Below are positions 25,950-34,866 of a stretch of DNA of 64,000 bases, piece after piece. The DNA lies in the NCBI GenBank assembly GCA_017312345.1, contig BLAA01000001.1:2666001-2730000 (forward strand). Direction: 5' to 3'. A program made the position numbers and the translations under genes. Under the pieces are notes generated by a model. The model searched no databases, had not been told where the DNA came from, and saw nothing but the letters and a program-made list of their open reading frames with translations. Source of the DNA: Candidatus Denitrolinea symbiosum. GTDB taxonomy: Bacteria > Chloroflexota > Anaerolineae > Anaerolineales > Villigracilaceae. Numbering within the stretch: position 1 is the first letter of the stretch; every line of letters begins with the position of its first letter.

Positions 25950-27800
25950 ATGTCCGCCGTCAAACCGCCGCGCCTCAACCTCAACGCGCTGATCGTCTCG
26001 ACAATCCTGAGCGCGTTCTTCTACGCCGCGATGGAATGGGTCTTCTTCATCACCAAGCCCTCGGCGCTTTCCCTGCTCGCCTCGTTCGAGAAAATCCACG
26101 TCCTGTTCGCCGCGGGCGGAGCGTTTGCCCTCGCTGCCCTGTTCGCCCTTTTCCTGCTCCTCGTCCCCGCGCTGCCCGCCAGAGACGCGGCCCGGCGGCG
26201 CCTGGTCTACCTCGCCTGCCTCGCCCCCGCCTTCGTCGCCTCCGTCAACGCGCTGATCCTCCTCGACAACTTCACGTACACCGTCTTCAAATTCGGGATC
26301 GTCACCGCCGTCGGCTATTGGCGGATTCCCTACCTGGTCGGCTTTCTGGCCTTCCTCGTCTGGATGACGGCTCGGATTCACGCCCGCGCCTACAAACGGC
26401 GCAAGCCCGCCTCTCTCCTGACCTTCGGCCTGCTCGCGGTTTCCCTGATCGCGCTCCTCAGCGCGGCCTCCCCTGCCGCGGGGACGGTCTCTGCCTCGGG
26501 CGAGAGTCCCGCCTCGGCGAAGACATATCCGAACGTCATCATCCTCGGCGGGGACGGGTTGAGCGCGTCCTATCTCTCCGTGTACGGCTCGCTCAAAGAG
26601 ACGACGCCGTTCCTCGAAAAACTGGCGGAGGAATCCCTCGTCGCGAAGAACGCCTTCGTCAACGTATCCAGCACTACGGCTTCCACCGCCTCGATGCTCA
26701 CGGGCAAATATCCGATGGAGGTGAAGGTTTTCCGCTATCCCGATTCGCTCATGGGGACGGATTCGTTCGAGCACCTGCCCGGCATTCTCCGCTCGCGCGG
26801 CTATCAGACCGTGGAGATCGGTACGCCCGACTACGTGGACGCGGGGGCGCTCAACCTGCTGGACGGCTTCGAGGTCGTCAACAACCGGGCGGTGGACCGG
26901 GCCGGGGCTGGCCTCGTCCGCAGGATTTTGGGCAGCGCTCCCTCCGCCCAGTTCGCCTCCGCCGTGCTGGGACGCGCCGAGGACCGCCTGCTCCACATCT
27001 TCTTCATATGGGACATGCGCAACCCCATCCTGGAGGTCAACGATCCCCGCTCGCGGATGACGGACGCGCAGCGCGTCGAGCAGATCGGCGAACTGCTGGA
27101 ACGCCGCGACCGTCCGCTTTTCATCTTTGCCCATTTCATGGACACGCACGGGCCGTATTTCTCGTCCGAGCTGGACACCTTTTCCCCAGACGAGACGGAA
27201 GAAGATGAGAAGGAATGGGACCGGGACGAGTATCGGGACGCGATCCTCAGCTTCGACGCGAACGTGGAGCGGATCTATCGCCGCCTCGAAGAGACCGGTC
27301 AACTGGAGAACACGATCCTGGTCGTGTACACCGATCACGGTTTTATGTACACCGTCACGGGACGCGTGCCGATTCTCATCCGCTTTCCGAAGCAGGAGCG
27401 CGCGGGCGTCCGTCAAAACAACCTGCAGGTCATAGACGTGCCGGTCACCCTGCTCGATTATCTCGGCATCCCCAAACCTGCCTGGATGAGCGGACTGTCC
27501 TTCCTCGACTCGGAAGCGCCCGCCCGCCGCGAGATCGTCAGCCTCGTGGGGAGTTCGCCGAAGAAGATCGGGCCGCCGTTCTTCCAGATCAAGACCGTCG
27601 TGTTTGTCGTTTGTCAAAAGTACTATGCCCTGAACGTGCAGGAGAACAAACTGGAGACCAACATGGTGGCGGACCACACCGCGCGCTGCGATCCGGGGTC
27701 GCTGCCGACGGGCGCGGAGATGCGCGCTGAGATCGTGGCCTATCTCAAAGCGCATGGGTACGACGTCAGTTCGCTGGAGGGCGCGAATGGACACGAATAG
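25950..27800 (+). CDS. Membrane-anchored sulfatase/alkaline-phosphatase superfamily protein
   Basis: 616 residues. The N-terminal third has four or more membrane helices. The extracytoplasmic domain begins at NVIILGGDGLSASYLSVYG (first metal Asp). The nucleophile region is SSTTASTASMLTGKYP with Thr or Ser in place of the Cys of true sulfatases, as in phosphoglycerol or phosphoethanolamine transferases. FAHFMDTHGPYF and YTDHGFMYT supply metal ligands. It may modify a lipid or glycan head group. The last codons (GANGHE) come from a 10-bp repeat array that has run into the gene end. Confidence 0.85.
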   Translation: MSAVKPPRLNLNALIVSTILSAFFYAAMEWVFFITKPSALSLLASFEKIHVLFAAGGAFALAALFALFLLLVPALPARDAARRRLVYLACLAPAFVASVNALILLDNFTYTVFKFGIVTAVGYWRIPYLVGFLAFLVWMTARIHARAYKRRKPASLLTFGLLAVSLIALLSAASPAAGTVSASGESPASAKTYPNVIILGGDGLSASYLSVYGSLKETTPFLEKLAEESLVAKNAFVNVSSTTASTASMLTGKYPMEVKVFRYPDSLMGTDSFEHLPGILRSRGYQTVEIGTPDYVDAGALNLLDGFEVVNNRAVDRAGAGLVRRILGSAPSAQFASAVLGRAEDRLLHIFFIWDMRNPILEVNDPRSRMTDAQRVEQIGELLERRDRPLFIFAHFMDTHGPYFSSELDTFSPDETEEDEKEWDRDEYRDAILSFDANVERIYRRLEETGQLENTILVVYTDHGFMYTVTGRVPILIRFPKQERAGVRQNNLQVIDVPVTLLDYLGIPKPAWMSGLSFLDSEAPARREIVSLVGSSPKKIGPPFFQIKTVVFVVCQKYYALNVQENKLETNMVADHTARCDPGSLPTGAEMRAEIVAYLKAHGYDVSSLEGANGHE

Positions 27801-27910
27801 GCGCGAATGGGCACGAATGGGCATGAATGGGCACGAATGAGCGCGAATGGGCACGAATGAGCGCGAACGGACACAAATGAGCGTGAATGGACACGAATAG
27901 GCACGAAAAG
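27778..27910. repeat. 10-bp tandem repeat array
   Basis: About thirteen units of the type GGGCACGAAT, each 10 bp, with small changes (GCGCGAAT, ACACGAAT). It starts inside the last codons of the sulfatase-like gene. The exact 10-bp phase puts every unit on nearly the same DNA face. No unique spacers, so not a CRISPR. Confidence 0.9.
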
Positions 27911-27938
27911 GATTCCGCAAGTTCTACTTGCGGCTTTC
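27906..27938. repeat. 33-bp dispersed hairpin element, copy 1
   Basis: Identical over 33 bases to 32896-32928. The core is a 7-bp hairpin CCGCAAG-TTCTA-CTTGCGG followed by CTTTC. Each copy lies just downstream of a gene, so it may act as a terminator. Confidence 0.85.
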
Positions 27939-28045
27939 CCGAGCGGCGGGATAACATTGCTGTAACGGTGTAAAATCAACGTGATGACATTCGGCAGGAG
28001 CGCAAGCCGAAAATCCATGCTATAGTGTAGGCGTCCGGGAGCGTC

Positions 28046-28711
28046 ATGGCTAAAACACCGCCCAAACTCAAGGTCTTTCTCTGTCACGCCAGCGAGGACA
28101 AGCCCATCGTGCGGGAGTTGTACGACCGCCTGCGCGCGGACGGGTTCGACCCGTGGCTGGACAGCGAATTGCTCGACCCGGGCGAGAACTGGCCGCTCGA
28201 AATCCAAAAAGCGATGCGCGCCAGCCAGGCGGTGATCGTCTGCCTGTCGGAGGCCGCCATCGTCAAAGAGGGGTACATCCACACCGAGATCAAGACCGCC
28301 CAGTCGCTTCAAATGGAAAAACCCGAGGGGACGATCTTCTTCATCCCCCTGCAATTGGAGGAGTGCGAGCCGCCCTTCAGCATGAGGGAGATCCAGTGGG
28401 GAAAATACCACGAGCCGGACGGCTACGAGAGACTCGTGCGGGCGTTGAACAAGCGCGCCGGGCAGGTGAAGGCCGCGCAGGGCGTGATTAAATCCCGAAA
28501 GAAAAAAATTGCATCGGAAACCAGCAAGCCCGCCGCGAAAAACGCGCCGGGGACGGGAAACTCCGTCCAAGGCGGGGACGGCGCCGCCGTCATCGGGAGA
28601 GACGTAAATAATTCAGTCATCAACGTCGTCAATATCCGTTACGAAAACGCGCCCGAGTCTGAACAGCCGCGAGAAGCAAAGACAGATTTGTCCCAACCTC
28701 CAAGTTCTTGA
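28046..28711 (+). CDS. TIR-domain protein with repeat-like tail
   Basis: 221 residues. Residues 8-135 are a TIR domain: KVFLCHASEDKPIVRELYDRL, DPWLDSELLDPGENW and CLSEAAIVKEGYIHTEIKTA, with the Glu (HTEI) at the place of the NADase catalytic residue. After a basic linker comes GNSVQGGDGAAVIGRDVNNS, a short glycine/asparagine repeat-type strand that is often found after TIR or similar domains in bacterial conflict proteins. It may be an NAD-consuming defence or signalling effector (inference). No partner gene is seen nearby. A -10-like TATAGT is at 28021-28026. Confidence 0.85.
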   Translation: MAKTPPKLKVFLCHASEDKPIVRELYDRLRADGFDPWLDSELLDPGENWPLEIQKAMRASQAVIVCLSEAAIVKEGYIHTEIKTAQSLQMEKPEGTIFFIPLQLEECEPPFSMREIQWGKYHEPDGYERLVRALNKRAGQVKAAQGVIKSRKKKIASETSKPAAKNAPGTGNSVQGGDGAAVIGRDVNNSVINVVNIRYENAPESEQPREAKTDLSQPPSS

Positions 28712-28754
28712 AGAACTCGGAAGTCTCCCACCCCCTCAACAAAAGGAGCAACCC

Positions 28755-29612
28755 ATGAGCGAACCCCGCAAGAAGATCACCCTGCCCTACCTCTTCAATA
28801 AAGTAGAGAAGGGCGAGCCGATCACCTGGCTGACCTGCTACGACTTCCCCACCGCCTATTTGCAGGAGCAGGCCGGCATCGAGATGATCCTCGTCGGCGA
28901 CAGCCTCGGCATGACCATGCTGGGCTACGATTCCACCCTGCCCGTCAAAATGGACGACATGATCCGCCACGCGCAGGCCGTCCGCCGCGGCGCGCCCACC
29001 GCCTTCGTCATCGGCGACATGCCCTACATGACCTACCAGCAATCGGTGGAGGCGGCCATCCTCAACGCCGGGCGCTTCATGGCCGAGGCGGGCTGCGACG
29101 CCATCAAACTGGAGGGCGGCGCGGCCATGGCCGACCGTATCAAAGGCATCGTGGACGCCGGCATCCCCGCCATCGGTCACCTCGGGCTCACGCCGCAATC
29201 CGTCTCCGCGCTGGGGGGCTTCCGCCTGCAGGGCAAGTCCACCGCGCTGGCGAAAAAGATCGTGGACGACGCCAAAGCCCTCGAGGAGGCGGGCGCCTTC
29301 GCCATCCTGCTCGAACTCGTCCCCGACCGCCTGTGTGAGTTGATCACCGAGCGCGCCGAAAACTGCATCATCATGTCGCTCGGCTCGGGCCCGAAGGCGC
29401 ACGGTCAACTGCTCATCTACCACGACATGTTCGGCCTCTATCCCAAGTTCAAGCCGAAAATGGCGAAAGTCTACGGCAACGCGGGCGAGGTCATCCTCAA
29501 CGGGTTGAAGAACTACCACGACGAGGTGATCGGCGGCCAGTTCCCCGCGCCGGAGAACTACTTCGGCATGGGCGACGAAGAATTCAACGAGTTGAAGAAG
29601 ATGCTCGATTAA
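28755..29612 (+). CDS. panB: 3-methyl-2-oxobutanoate hydroxymethyltransferase
   Basis: First step of pantothenate synthesis: adds a hydroxymethyl group from methylene-THF to ketoisovalerate. 285 residues. TIM-barrel motifs are visible: TCYDFPTAYLQEQAGIEMIL, VGDSLGMTMLGY, GDMPYMTYQ, KLEGG and GHLGLTPQSVSALGGF. AAAAGGAG precedes the ATG. It is followed 13 bases on by a 420-residue unknown protein in the same direction. panC and panE are not seen. Confidence 0.95.
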   Translation: MSEPRKKITLPYLFNKVEKGEPITWLTCYDFPTAYLQEQAGIEMILVGDSLGMTMLGYDSTLPVKMDDMIRHAQAVRRGAPTAFVIGDMPYMTYQQSVEAAILNAGRFMAEAGCDAIKLEGGAAMADRIKGIVDAGIPAIGHLGLTPQSVSALGGFRLQGKSTALAKKIVDDAKALEEAGAFAILLELVPDRLCELITERAENCIIMSLGSGPKAHGQLLIYHDMFGLYPKFKPKMAKVYGNAGEVILNGLKNYHDEVIGGQFPAPENYFGMGDEEFNELKKMLD

Positions 29613-29625
29613 ACCAGGAGTCAAA

Positions 29626-30888
29626 ATGTCAGACGCGCAAAAACTTCTCAAAGTCTCGCCCGACAAACTCAAGGCCTTCAACGCCGTCCTGCTCGATCCC
29701 GACTCGCGGGTGATGCGGGACTTCCTCGACGTTGTCGCCAAATACGGGACGCCCGCCGCCATCAACCGCAAGCACCGCCAGGCGCGCAAGATGGAGAACC
29801 TGTTCAAGATCGTGCAGGAACGCCAGCCCGACGCGGTCAAGGACCTGAACTGGCTGATCGAACAGCGCGACCGCGGCGCGTTCATCTCCGTCCGCGACTA
29901 CCGCCGCCGCGTCCTCGGACCCAAAGCGGACGCGGCCAAATTCAAGGACCGCTACGCCGTGACGCTCGAAGTCTCGGCGCTGCAATACTTCCCGTGGATC
30001 CGTCCCATGGTCGAGCGCGCCATCGCCGAAAAGACCCTCGTCCCCGGGCGCTTCATCGCCGTCCGCAAGATGAAGGAATCGGAAGCCGACGGCGACCTGC
30101 CCGCCATCGTCGCCGCGCTGGACATCATCGGCGCGTCCTTCGTCGAGACGCTGGACACCAAAGGCACGGACGGCTCCAACCCGCATTTGGGCGGTCCCGC
30201 CACCATCACTGGCTACTTCGGCGGCATCGGCCAGCCCAACGAGCACGCCCTGCAATGGCTGGACGAGTTCCTGTACTATTACACCAACTACGGCGTCCAG
30301 CATGTGCTTAATTTCAACGCCGGGACGATCCTGCTCGGCTTCCTGCTTTACAAACTGGGCGTGAACATCAACTTCAAGATCAGCGTCTTCTTCGGCTCGG
30401 ACAATCCCTACCACGCGCTGTGGATCATGGCGATGGCGAAACTCCTCAGCCGCGAAGACGGGACCAGCCCGCTGATCGGCTTCAACTGGTCGAACTCGGT
30501 CAACAACCAGACCATGGAACTGACCGCCGAATTCCGCAAGGCGCTCGGCTTCGAGAAGGTCATCCGCTTCGAGCATCACATCACCGAGACGTGGAAGAGC
30601 ATCGTCGTCCAACCCTACAACCGCCGCGCCGAACTGATCGAGATCGCCGGTCACGTGGCGAACATCGCCGCCAAACACGAGGGCGGCGACGAGGACGTGG
30701 AGCAGACCCTCGCCCATCCCTCCGACATCCTCGACTACTTCCGCGCCAAGGACGAGGTCATCGCCTCCGGCGACTGGGACCACCTCCAGCGCAACTTCAT
30801 GGAGAAAGTCGCGGCCTGCAACCGCACCGCCCGCGATCTCACCGCCAACGGACTCAGTTTCGTCGCCGCGAAGAATTTGCATAAGTGA
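29626..30888 (+). CDS. Unknown protein linked to panB
   Basis: 420 residues, soluble, no signal peptide. Conserved-looking blocks include LDTKGTDGSNPHLGGPATIT, VLNFNAGTILLGFLLYKLGV, ISVFFGSDNPYHALWIMAMA and IRFEHHITETWKS. The alternation of strands and helices suggests a TIM-barrel-like fold, but I do not recognise the family. CAGGAG precedes the ATG. The tight link with panB suggests the same operon and perhaps a one-carbon or keto-acid reaction, which is inference only. The gene ends in an intergenic repeat cluster. Confidence 0.78.
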   Translation: MSDAQKLLKVSPDKLKAFNAVLLDPDSRVMRDFLDVVAKYGTPAAINRKHRQARKMENLFKIVQERQPDAVKDLNWLIEQRDRGAFISVRDYRRRVLGPKADAAKFKDRYAVTLEVSALQYFPWIRPMVERAIAEKTLVPGRFIAVRKMKESEADGDLPAIVAALDIIGASFVETLDTKGTDGSNPHLGGPATITGYFGGIGQPNEHALQWLDEFLYYYTNYGVQHVLNFNAGTILLGFLLYKLGVNINFKISVFFGSDNPYHALWIMAMAKLLSREDGTSPLIGFNWSNSVNNQTMELTAEFRKALGFEKVIRFEHHITETWKSIVVQPYNRRAELIEIAGHVANIAAKHEGGDEDVEQTLAHPSDILDYFRAKDEVIASGDWDHLQRNFMEKVAACNRTARDLTANGLSFVAAKNLHK

Positions 30889-31094
30889 GAGAGTGGAGAG
30901 AAGAGAGAAGAGAGAAGAGAACAGAGAGCAGAAGGCGGAAGGCAGGAGGCGGAGGACGGAAGGCAGGGGGCGGGAGGCGGAAGAGCGGAAGGCAGAAAGC
31001 AGTCGGGACCCGCGAGGGAGGCGCGGGTCCCGACTGAACACCGGTCACTGCTCACTGCTCACTGATCACTGAACACTGCTCACTGCTCACTGGG
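30889..31094. repeat. Cluster of three short-repeat families
   Basis: The whole 206-base gap is repeat: a purine-rich GAGAGAAGAGAGAA stretch, then GGCGGAAGGCAG-type units (reverse complement of the coding minisatellite at 21655-21880), a GGGACCCGC / GCGGGTCCC hairpin, then heptamers of the CACTGCT type at about 31046-31090. No gene. Confidence 0.88.
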
Positions 31095-31862
31095 CTACCC
31101 CATCCTCCCTGTAATGTACGCCTCGGTCAACTCTTCCTTCGGCTTCATAAACATCTGCGCCGTCTCCGAGACTTCCACCAGTTCGCCCAGCCAGAAGAAA
31201 CCGGTCACGTCCGAGACGCGCGCCGCCTGCTGCATGTTGTGCGTCACGATGACGATGGTGTAATCACGCTTCAACTCGGCGATCAACTCCTCCACGCGCA
31301 GCGTCGCGACCGGGTCGAGCGCCGAGGTGGACTCGTCCATCAAAATGACCTCCGGCTGGATCGCCACCACGCGGGCGATGCACAACCGCTGCTGCTGTCC
31401 CAGCGCGAGGCTGAAGGCGTCGTCCTGCAATTTGTCCTTCACGTCGTCCCACAGCGCGGCGCGTTTGAGACTCTCCTCCACCAGTCCCTGCAACTGACTC
31501 CGATTCCCCGCCCGTCCCGTCACGCGCGGACCGAACGCCACGTTGTCGAAGATGGACTGTGGGAACGGGTTCGGCTTCTGGAAGACCATCCCTACGCGCT
31601 GGCGCAGGTCTACCACGTCCATGTCGGGCGCGTAGATGTCCGAACCGTCGAGCAGGATCTTCCCCTCCACGCGCGTCCCCGCGATGGTGTCGTTCATGCG
31701 ATTCAGGCAGCGCAGGAACGTGGACTTCCCGCAGCCCGAGGGGCCGATCAGCGCGGTCACCTTGCGCGGCGGAATCTCCATCGTGATGTTTGACAGCGCG
31801 CGCTTCGCGCTGTAATAGAAGTTTAGATTTTGAATTGAAAAGGCGGAGTTTGCTTCTGGCAT
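31095..31862 (-). CDS. pstB: PstB-like phosphate ABC transporter ATPase with degenerate signature
   Basis: 255 residues, close to PstB over its full length. Walker A is GPSGCGKST, the Q-loop [12 protein letters not shown] is intact, Walker B is [12 protein letters not shown] (Ser where Pro is usual), and the H-switch [11 protein letters not shown] is intact. The ABC signature, normally LSGGQ, reads LALGQQQ, so the Ser and first Gly are lost. It is divergent from pstS and separate from the second PstB at 34867. A -10 element TAAAAT lies six bases before the ATG. It may pair with the other PstB as a heterodimer. Confidence 0.88.
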   Translation of the reverse strand: MPEANSAFSIQNLNFYYSAKRALSNITMEIPPRKVTALIGPSGCGKSTFLRCLNRMNDTIAGTRVEGKILLDGSDIYAPDMDVVDLRQRVGMVFQKPNPFPQSIFDNVAFGPRVTGRAGNRSQLQGLVEESLKRAALWDDVKDKLQDDAFSLALGQQQRLCIARVVAIQPEVILMDESTSALDPVATLRVEELIAELKRDYTIVIVTHNMQQAARVSDVTGFFWLGELVEVSETAQMFMKPKEELTEAYITGRMG

Positions 31863-31868
31863 GAGGTG

Positions 31869-31874
31869 ATTTTA
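31869..31874 (-). promoter_or_regulatory. -10 element, leaderless start of the divergent pstB
   Basis: Minus-strand TAAAAT, six bases before the ATG at 31862. No Shine-Dalgarno. The -35 is not clear. Confidence 0.5.
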
Positions 31875-31880
31875 TCATCC

Positions 31881-31965
31881 TCTGTACACGGATGACGCGG
31901 ATTCGGCGGATTTACACGGACAGATTTAAGAAATCCGTGCTGTCGTGAAATTTGTGTATGAAAGG
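31881..31965. repeat. ACACGGATT-type dispersed repeat
   Basis: Units such as GTACACGGATGACGCGG, GGATTTACACGG and AAATCCGTGC fill most of the gap between the divergent pstB and pstS. Confidence 0.65.
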
Positions 31966-31987
31966 ATTTGCGCCCGCCTTTTTCCGC

Positions 31988-31993
31988 TATAAT
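31988..31993 (+). promoter_or_regulatory. -10 element of pstS, near-leaderless
   Basis: Perfect TATAAT, eight bases before the pstS ATG. No Shine-Dalgarno is seen. No clear Pho box was found. Confidence 0.6.
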
Positions 31994-32001
31994 CAGCCCC
32001 G

Positions 32002-32895
32002 ATGAACCCGCCTCGCCCCCTTTCCCTCATCTTTCATCTTTCATCTTTCTTCTTTCTTCTATTCATCCTCACTTCCTGTACCTCCTCCTCGCAAGCCTCC
32101 TCCAACTCTCCCGCCCTCTACATCGAGAACAAAGGCTCCGACACCATCGTCAACCTCGCGCTCGCCTGGGCGGAGAGATACCAGGCCGAGCATCCCGACG
32201 TGCGCATCTCGGTGACGGGCGGCGGCTCCGGCACGGGACTCGCGTCCCTCATCAACGGTTCGGCGGACATCGCCAACGCCTCCCGCAAGATCAAACCCGA
32301 AGAGGCAGCCGAGGCGCAGAAGAACGGCATCCAGCCTGTGGAGCATGTCATCGCCCGCGACGCGATCGCCGTCATCGTGAATCCCGAAAACCCCGTCGGC
32401 GAGTTGACGCTCCAGCAGGTCTCCGATATTTACAGCGGCAAGATCAACAACTGGCAGGAGCTTGGCGGCGAAGACCGTCCCATTGTGAGGCTCTCGCGCG
32501 AGACCAACTCCGGTACGCACATCTACTTCCTCGAAACCGTCCTGCGCCTCGGCGAGAAGGACAACCAGACCCTCTTCTCGATGGACACGCTCCTGCTCCC
32601 GTCCTCCGAGGGCATCGTCGCCGAAGTGCGCGACAATCCCAACGCCATCGGCTACGACGGCCTGGGCTACGTCCCCAAAGACCTGAAAGTGATCGCCATC
32701 GCCCGCGCCGCGGACGGGCCGTACGTGCTGCCCTCCGCCGCGACGGTCAACGACAAGACCTATCCGATCGCCCGCGACCTCTACATGTACACCGCGGGCG
32801 AACCGACAGGCGTCCTAGCGGCCTACCTTGATTGGATATTTTCTCCCGAAGCGCAGGAGATCGTTTTGCAATTGGGCTTTGTGCCGATAAAATAA
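32002..32895 (+). CDS. pstS: Phosphate-binding lipoprotein
   Basis: Extracytoplasmic phosphate receptor of the Pst importer. 297 residues. The signal peptide ends in a lipobox LTSC with Cys26. Phosphate-binding blocks: GSDTIVNLALAWAERY, TGGGSGTGLASLINGSADIA, then RETNSGTHIYF and NAIGYDGLGY. The signal peptide region is coded by a low-complexity CTTTCATC-type repeat (32028-32062). First gene of the pstSCAB run. A copy of the 33-bp hairpin element follows the stop. Confidence 0.93.
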   Translation: MNPPRPLSLIFHLSSFFFLLFILTSCTSSSQASSNSPALYIENKGSDTIVNLALAWAERYQAEHPDVRISVTGGGSGTGLASLINGSADIANASRKIKPEEAAEAQKNGIQPVEHVIARDAIAVIVNPENPVGELTLQQVSDIYSGKINNWQELGGEDRPIVRLSRETNSGTHIYFLETVLRLGEKDNQTLFSMDTLLLPSSEGIVAEVRDNPNAIGYDGLGYVPKDLKVIAIARAADGPYVLPSAATVNDKTYPIARDLYMYTAGEPTGVLAAYLDWIFSPEAQEIVLQLGFVPIK

Positions 32896-32928
32896 AAAAG
32901 GATTCCGCAAGTTCTACTTGCGGCTTTC
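32896..32928. repeat. 33-bp dispersed hairpin element, copy 2
   Basis: Identical to 27906-27938. It begins right after the pstS stop codon and may act as a weak terminator or processing site between pstS and pstC, which would favour a higher pstS transcript level. Confidence 0.85.
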
Positions 32929-32987
32929 TCGAAGAAACCCGTGTGAGTCTGTAAAATCCGCGTCATCCGTGTACCAAAAGAAACCTC

Positions 32988-33884
32988 ATGGAAAAATCCC
33001 TCAACTGGCGTGAATACCTCATCACCCGCCTCATCCGAATCAGCGGCTATTCTGCCATCGTCTTCGTCGCGGCCATCTTTTTCTTCATCCTCAAAGAAGG
33101 CCTGCCCGCCCTGACCGAAGTCAAACTCAGCGACCTGTTCGCCGTCCGCTGGTACCCCATCGAAGATTACTTCGGCCTGCTTCCCCTCGTCACCGGCTCG
33201 CTCATCATCACCGTCGGCGCCATGCTGATCGCCTTTCCCTTCGGGATTGCGACGGCGGTCTTCATCGCCGAGATCGCGCCGCGCTGGGTGCGCGAGATTC
33301 TCAAGCCGCTCGTGGAACTCCTCGCGGGACTCCCGTCTGTCGTGCTGGGATTCCTCGGGATCCTCGTCCTCGCCCCGAACCTGCGCCGCCTCCTCGACCT
33401 TCCAACGGGTCTGACCGCCCTGGCCGGGTCCATCCTCCTCGGCGGGATCGCCGTCCCGACCATCGTCTCCATCGCCGAAGACGCCCTCGACGCGGTCCCG
33501 CGCTCGTACCGCGAGGGCGCCTGGGCGCTCGGCGCGACGCGCTGGCAGACCATCTGGCGCGTGACTCTCCCCGCGGCGCGTTCGGGCGTCATCACCGCCG
33601 TCATGCTCGGCATCGGACGCGCCATCGGCGAGACGATGACTGTGATGATGGTGACCGGCAACGCGCCCGTCCTGGCGGTCAAACTGGGCAGCATCCTCTC
33701 TCCCGTCCGCACGATGACCGCCACCATCGCCGCCGAAATGGGCGAGGTCGCCAGCGGAAGCATCCACTACCACGTTTTGTTTTTCATCGGCATCGTCCTG
33801 TTCCTCATCTCTCTGGTCGTCAACGTCGCGGCCTCGTCCGTCGTCTTCCGCGCCAGAAAACGCGCGGAGAGAATCTTGTCTTGA
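32988..33884 (+). CDS. pstC: Phosphate ABC transporter permease PstC
   Basis: 298 residues with six membrane helices. The conserved cytoplasmic loop that contacts the ATPase is visible as EDALDAVPRSYREGAWALGATRWQTIW, and the PFGIATAVFIAEIAPRW block is typical of PstC. It follows pstS after a gap that holds a repeated hairpin and an ACACGGATT-type unit. No strong Shine-Dalgarno. Confidence 0.94.
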   Translation: MEKSLNWREYLITRLIRISGYSAIVFVAAIFFFILKEGLPALTEVKLSDLFAVRWYPIEDYFGLLPLVTGSLIITVGAMLIAFPFGIATAVFIAEIAPRWVREILKPLVELLAGLPSVVLGFLGILVLAPNLRRLLDLPTGLTALAGSILLGGIAVPTIVSIAEDALDAVPRSYREGAWALGATRWQTIWRVTLPAARSGVITAVMLGIGRAIGETMTVMMVTGNAPVLAVKLGSILSPVRTMTATIAAEMGEVASGSIHYHVLFFIGIVLFLISLVVNVAASSVVFRARKRAERILS

Positions 33885-33894
33885 TGCTCAGGCT

Positions 33895-33988
33895 TTTCTG
33901 TACACGGATTTCACGGATTTTTTAAAACGCCCGCGCAAATCCGCGAACCAATCTCCAATCTCTAATTACCAATCGCCAACCGCCACCG
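33895..33988. repeat. ACACGGATT and CCAATCTC/TAATTACC repeats between pstC and pstA
   Basis: GTACACGGATTTCACGG, then AATCTCCAATCTCTAATTACCAATCGCC. They occupy the whole junction, and pstA starts right after them without a Shine-Dalgarno. Confidence 0.75.
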
Positions 33989-33990
33989 CC

Positions 33991-34845
33991 ATGACCTCCT
34001 CCACCCGCAACCTCATCCAACGCCTCGGCTTCGGCATGATGACGCTGATGGCCGTCGCCACCGTCGTCCCCATCATCGGCACGGTCGTCTATATCTTCGC
34101 GCAAGGCTCGCCTGCCCTCTCGTGGGAACTCCTCTCCGGCTTTCCGCGCGAGGGAATGCGCGCGGGCGGAATCCTGCCCGCCATCGTCGGGACGTTCTAC
34201 CTCACCGTCGGCGTCGCGGTTTTCTCCGTCCCGCTCGGAGTCGCCGCGGCGATCTACCTCGCCGAATACGCGCCCGATAACAAGTGGACGCGTCTCATCC
34301 GCATCGCCATCATCAACCTGGCGGGCATCCCCTCGGTGGTCTACGGACTCTTCGGACTCGGCCTCTTCGTCATCTTTCTGAAGTTCGGCGCCAGCATTCT
34401 GGCCGCCTCGCTGACCCTCTCCATTATGACCCTTCCCGTCATCATCAGCGCTTCCGAGGAAGCGCTGCGCGCCGTCCCGCAGGCGTTCCGCACCGTCAGC
34501 ATCTCGGTCGGCGCGACGCGCTGGCAGACCATCCGCCGCATCGTCCTTAAGGAGGCGCTGCCCGGCATCCTGACGGGAGTCATCCTCGGCCTCGAACGCG
34601 CCGCGGGCGAGACCGCTCCCATCCTGTTCACCGGCGCGGCCTTCTTCCTTCCCCGCCTGCCTCATTCTCCCTTCGACGCGACGATGGCGCTTCCCTATCA
34701 TTTATTCGTCATCTCCACCCAGATCCCCGAAATGCCGATTCAGATCCAATACGGGACCGCCCTCGTCCTGCTCATCTTCGTCCTCGGCATGAATCTGACG
34801 GCCACCATCATCCGCTCGCGCGCCCGCGCCAAACGCCAGTGGTGA
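33991..34845 (+). CDS. pstA: Phosphate ABC transporter permease PstA
   Basis: 284 residues, six membrane helices. The coupling loop is EEALRAVPQAFRTVSISVGATRWQTI, and VPLGVAAAIYLAEYAPDN marks PstA. The ATG stands directly after a CCAATC/TAATTACC-type repeat. It is followed 21 bases on by the second pstB. Confidence 0.94.
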   Translation: MTSSTRNLIQRLGFGMMTLMAVATVVPIIGTVVYIFAQGSPALSWELLSGFPREGMRAGGILPAIVGTFYLTVGVAVFSVPLGVAAAIYLAEYAPDNKWTRLIRIAIINLAGIPSVVYGLFGLGLFVIFLKFGASILAASLTLSIMTLPVIISASEEALRAVPQAFRTVSISVGATRWQTIRRIVLKEALPGILTGVILGLERAAGETAPILFTGAAFFLPRLPHSPFDATMALPYHLFVISTQIPEMPIQIQYGTALVLLIFVLGMNLTATIIRSRARAKRQW

Positions 34846-34866
34846 TCTCCAATTGCCCATCTTCCA

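Noticed and set aside
27778..27910. CRISPR array
   Set aside because: Units are 10 bp with no unique spacers, and no cas genes are present.
24390..27920. 1176-codon open frame on the minus strand
   Set aside because: It runs antisense through mutY, the HAD-DinB gene and the sulfatase-like gene, all with clear motifs. It is a shadow of GC-rich codon use, and its first codons are the 10-bp repeat.
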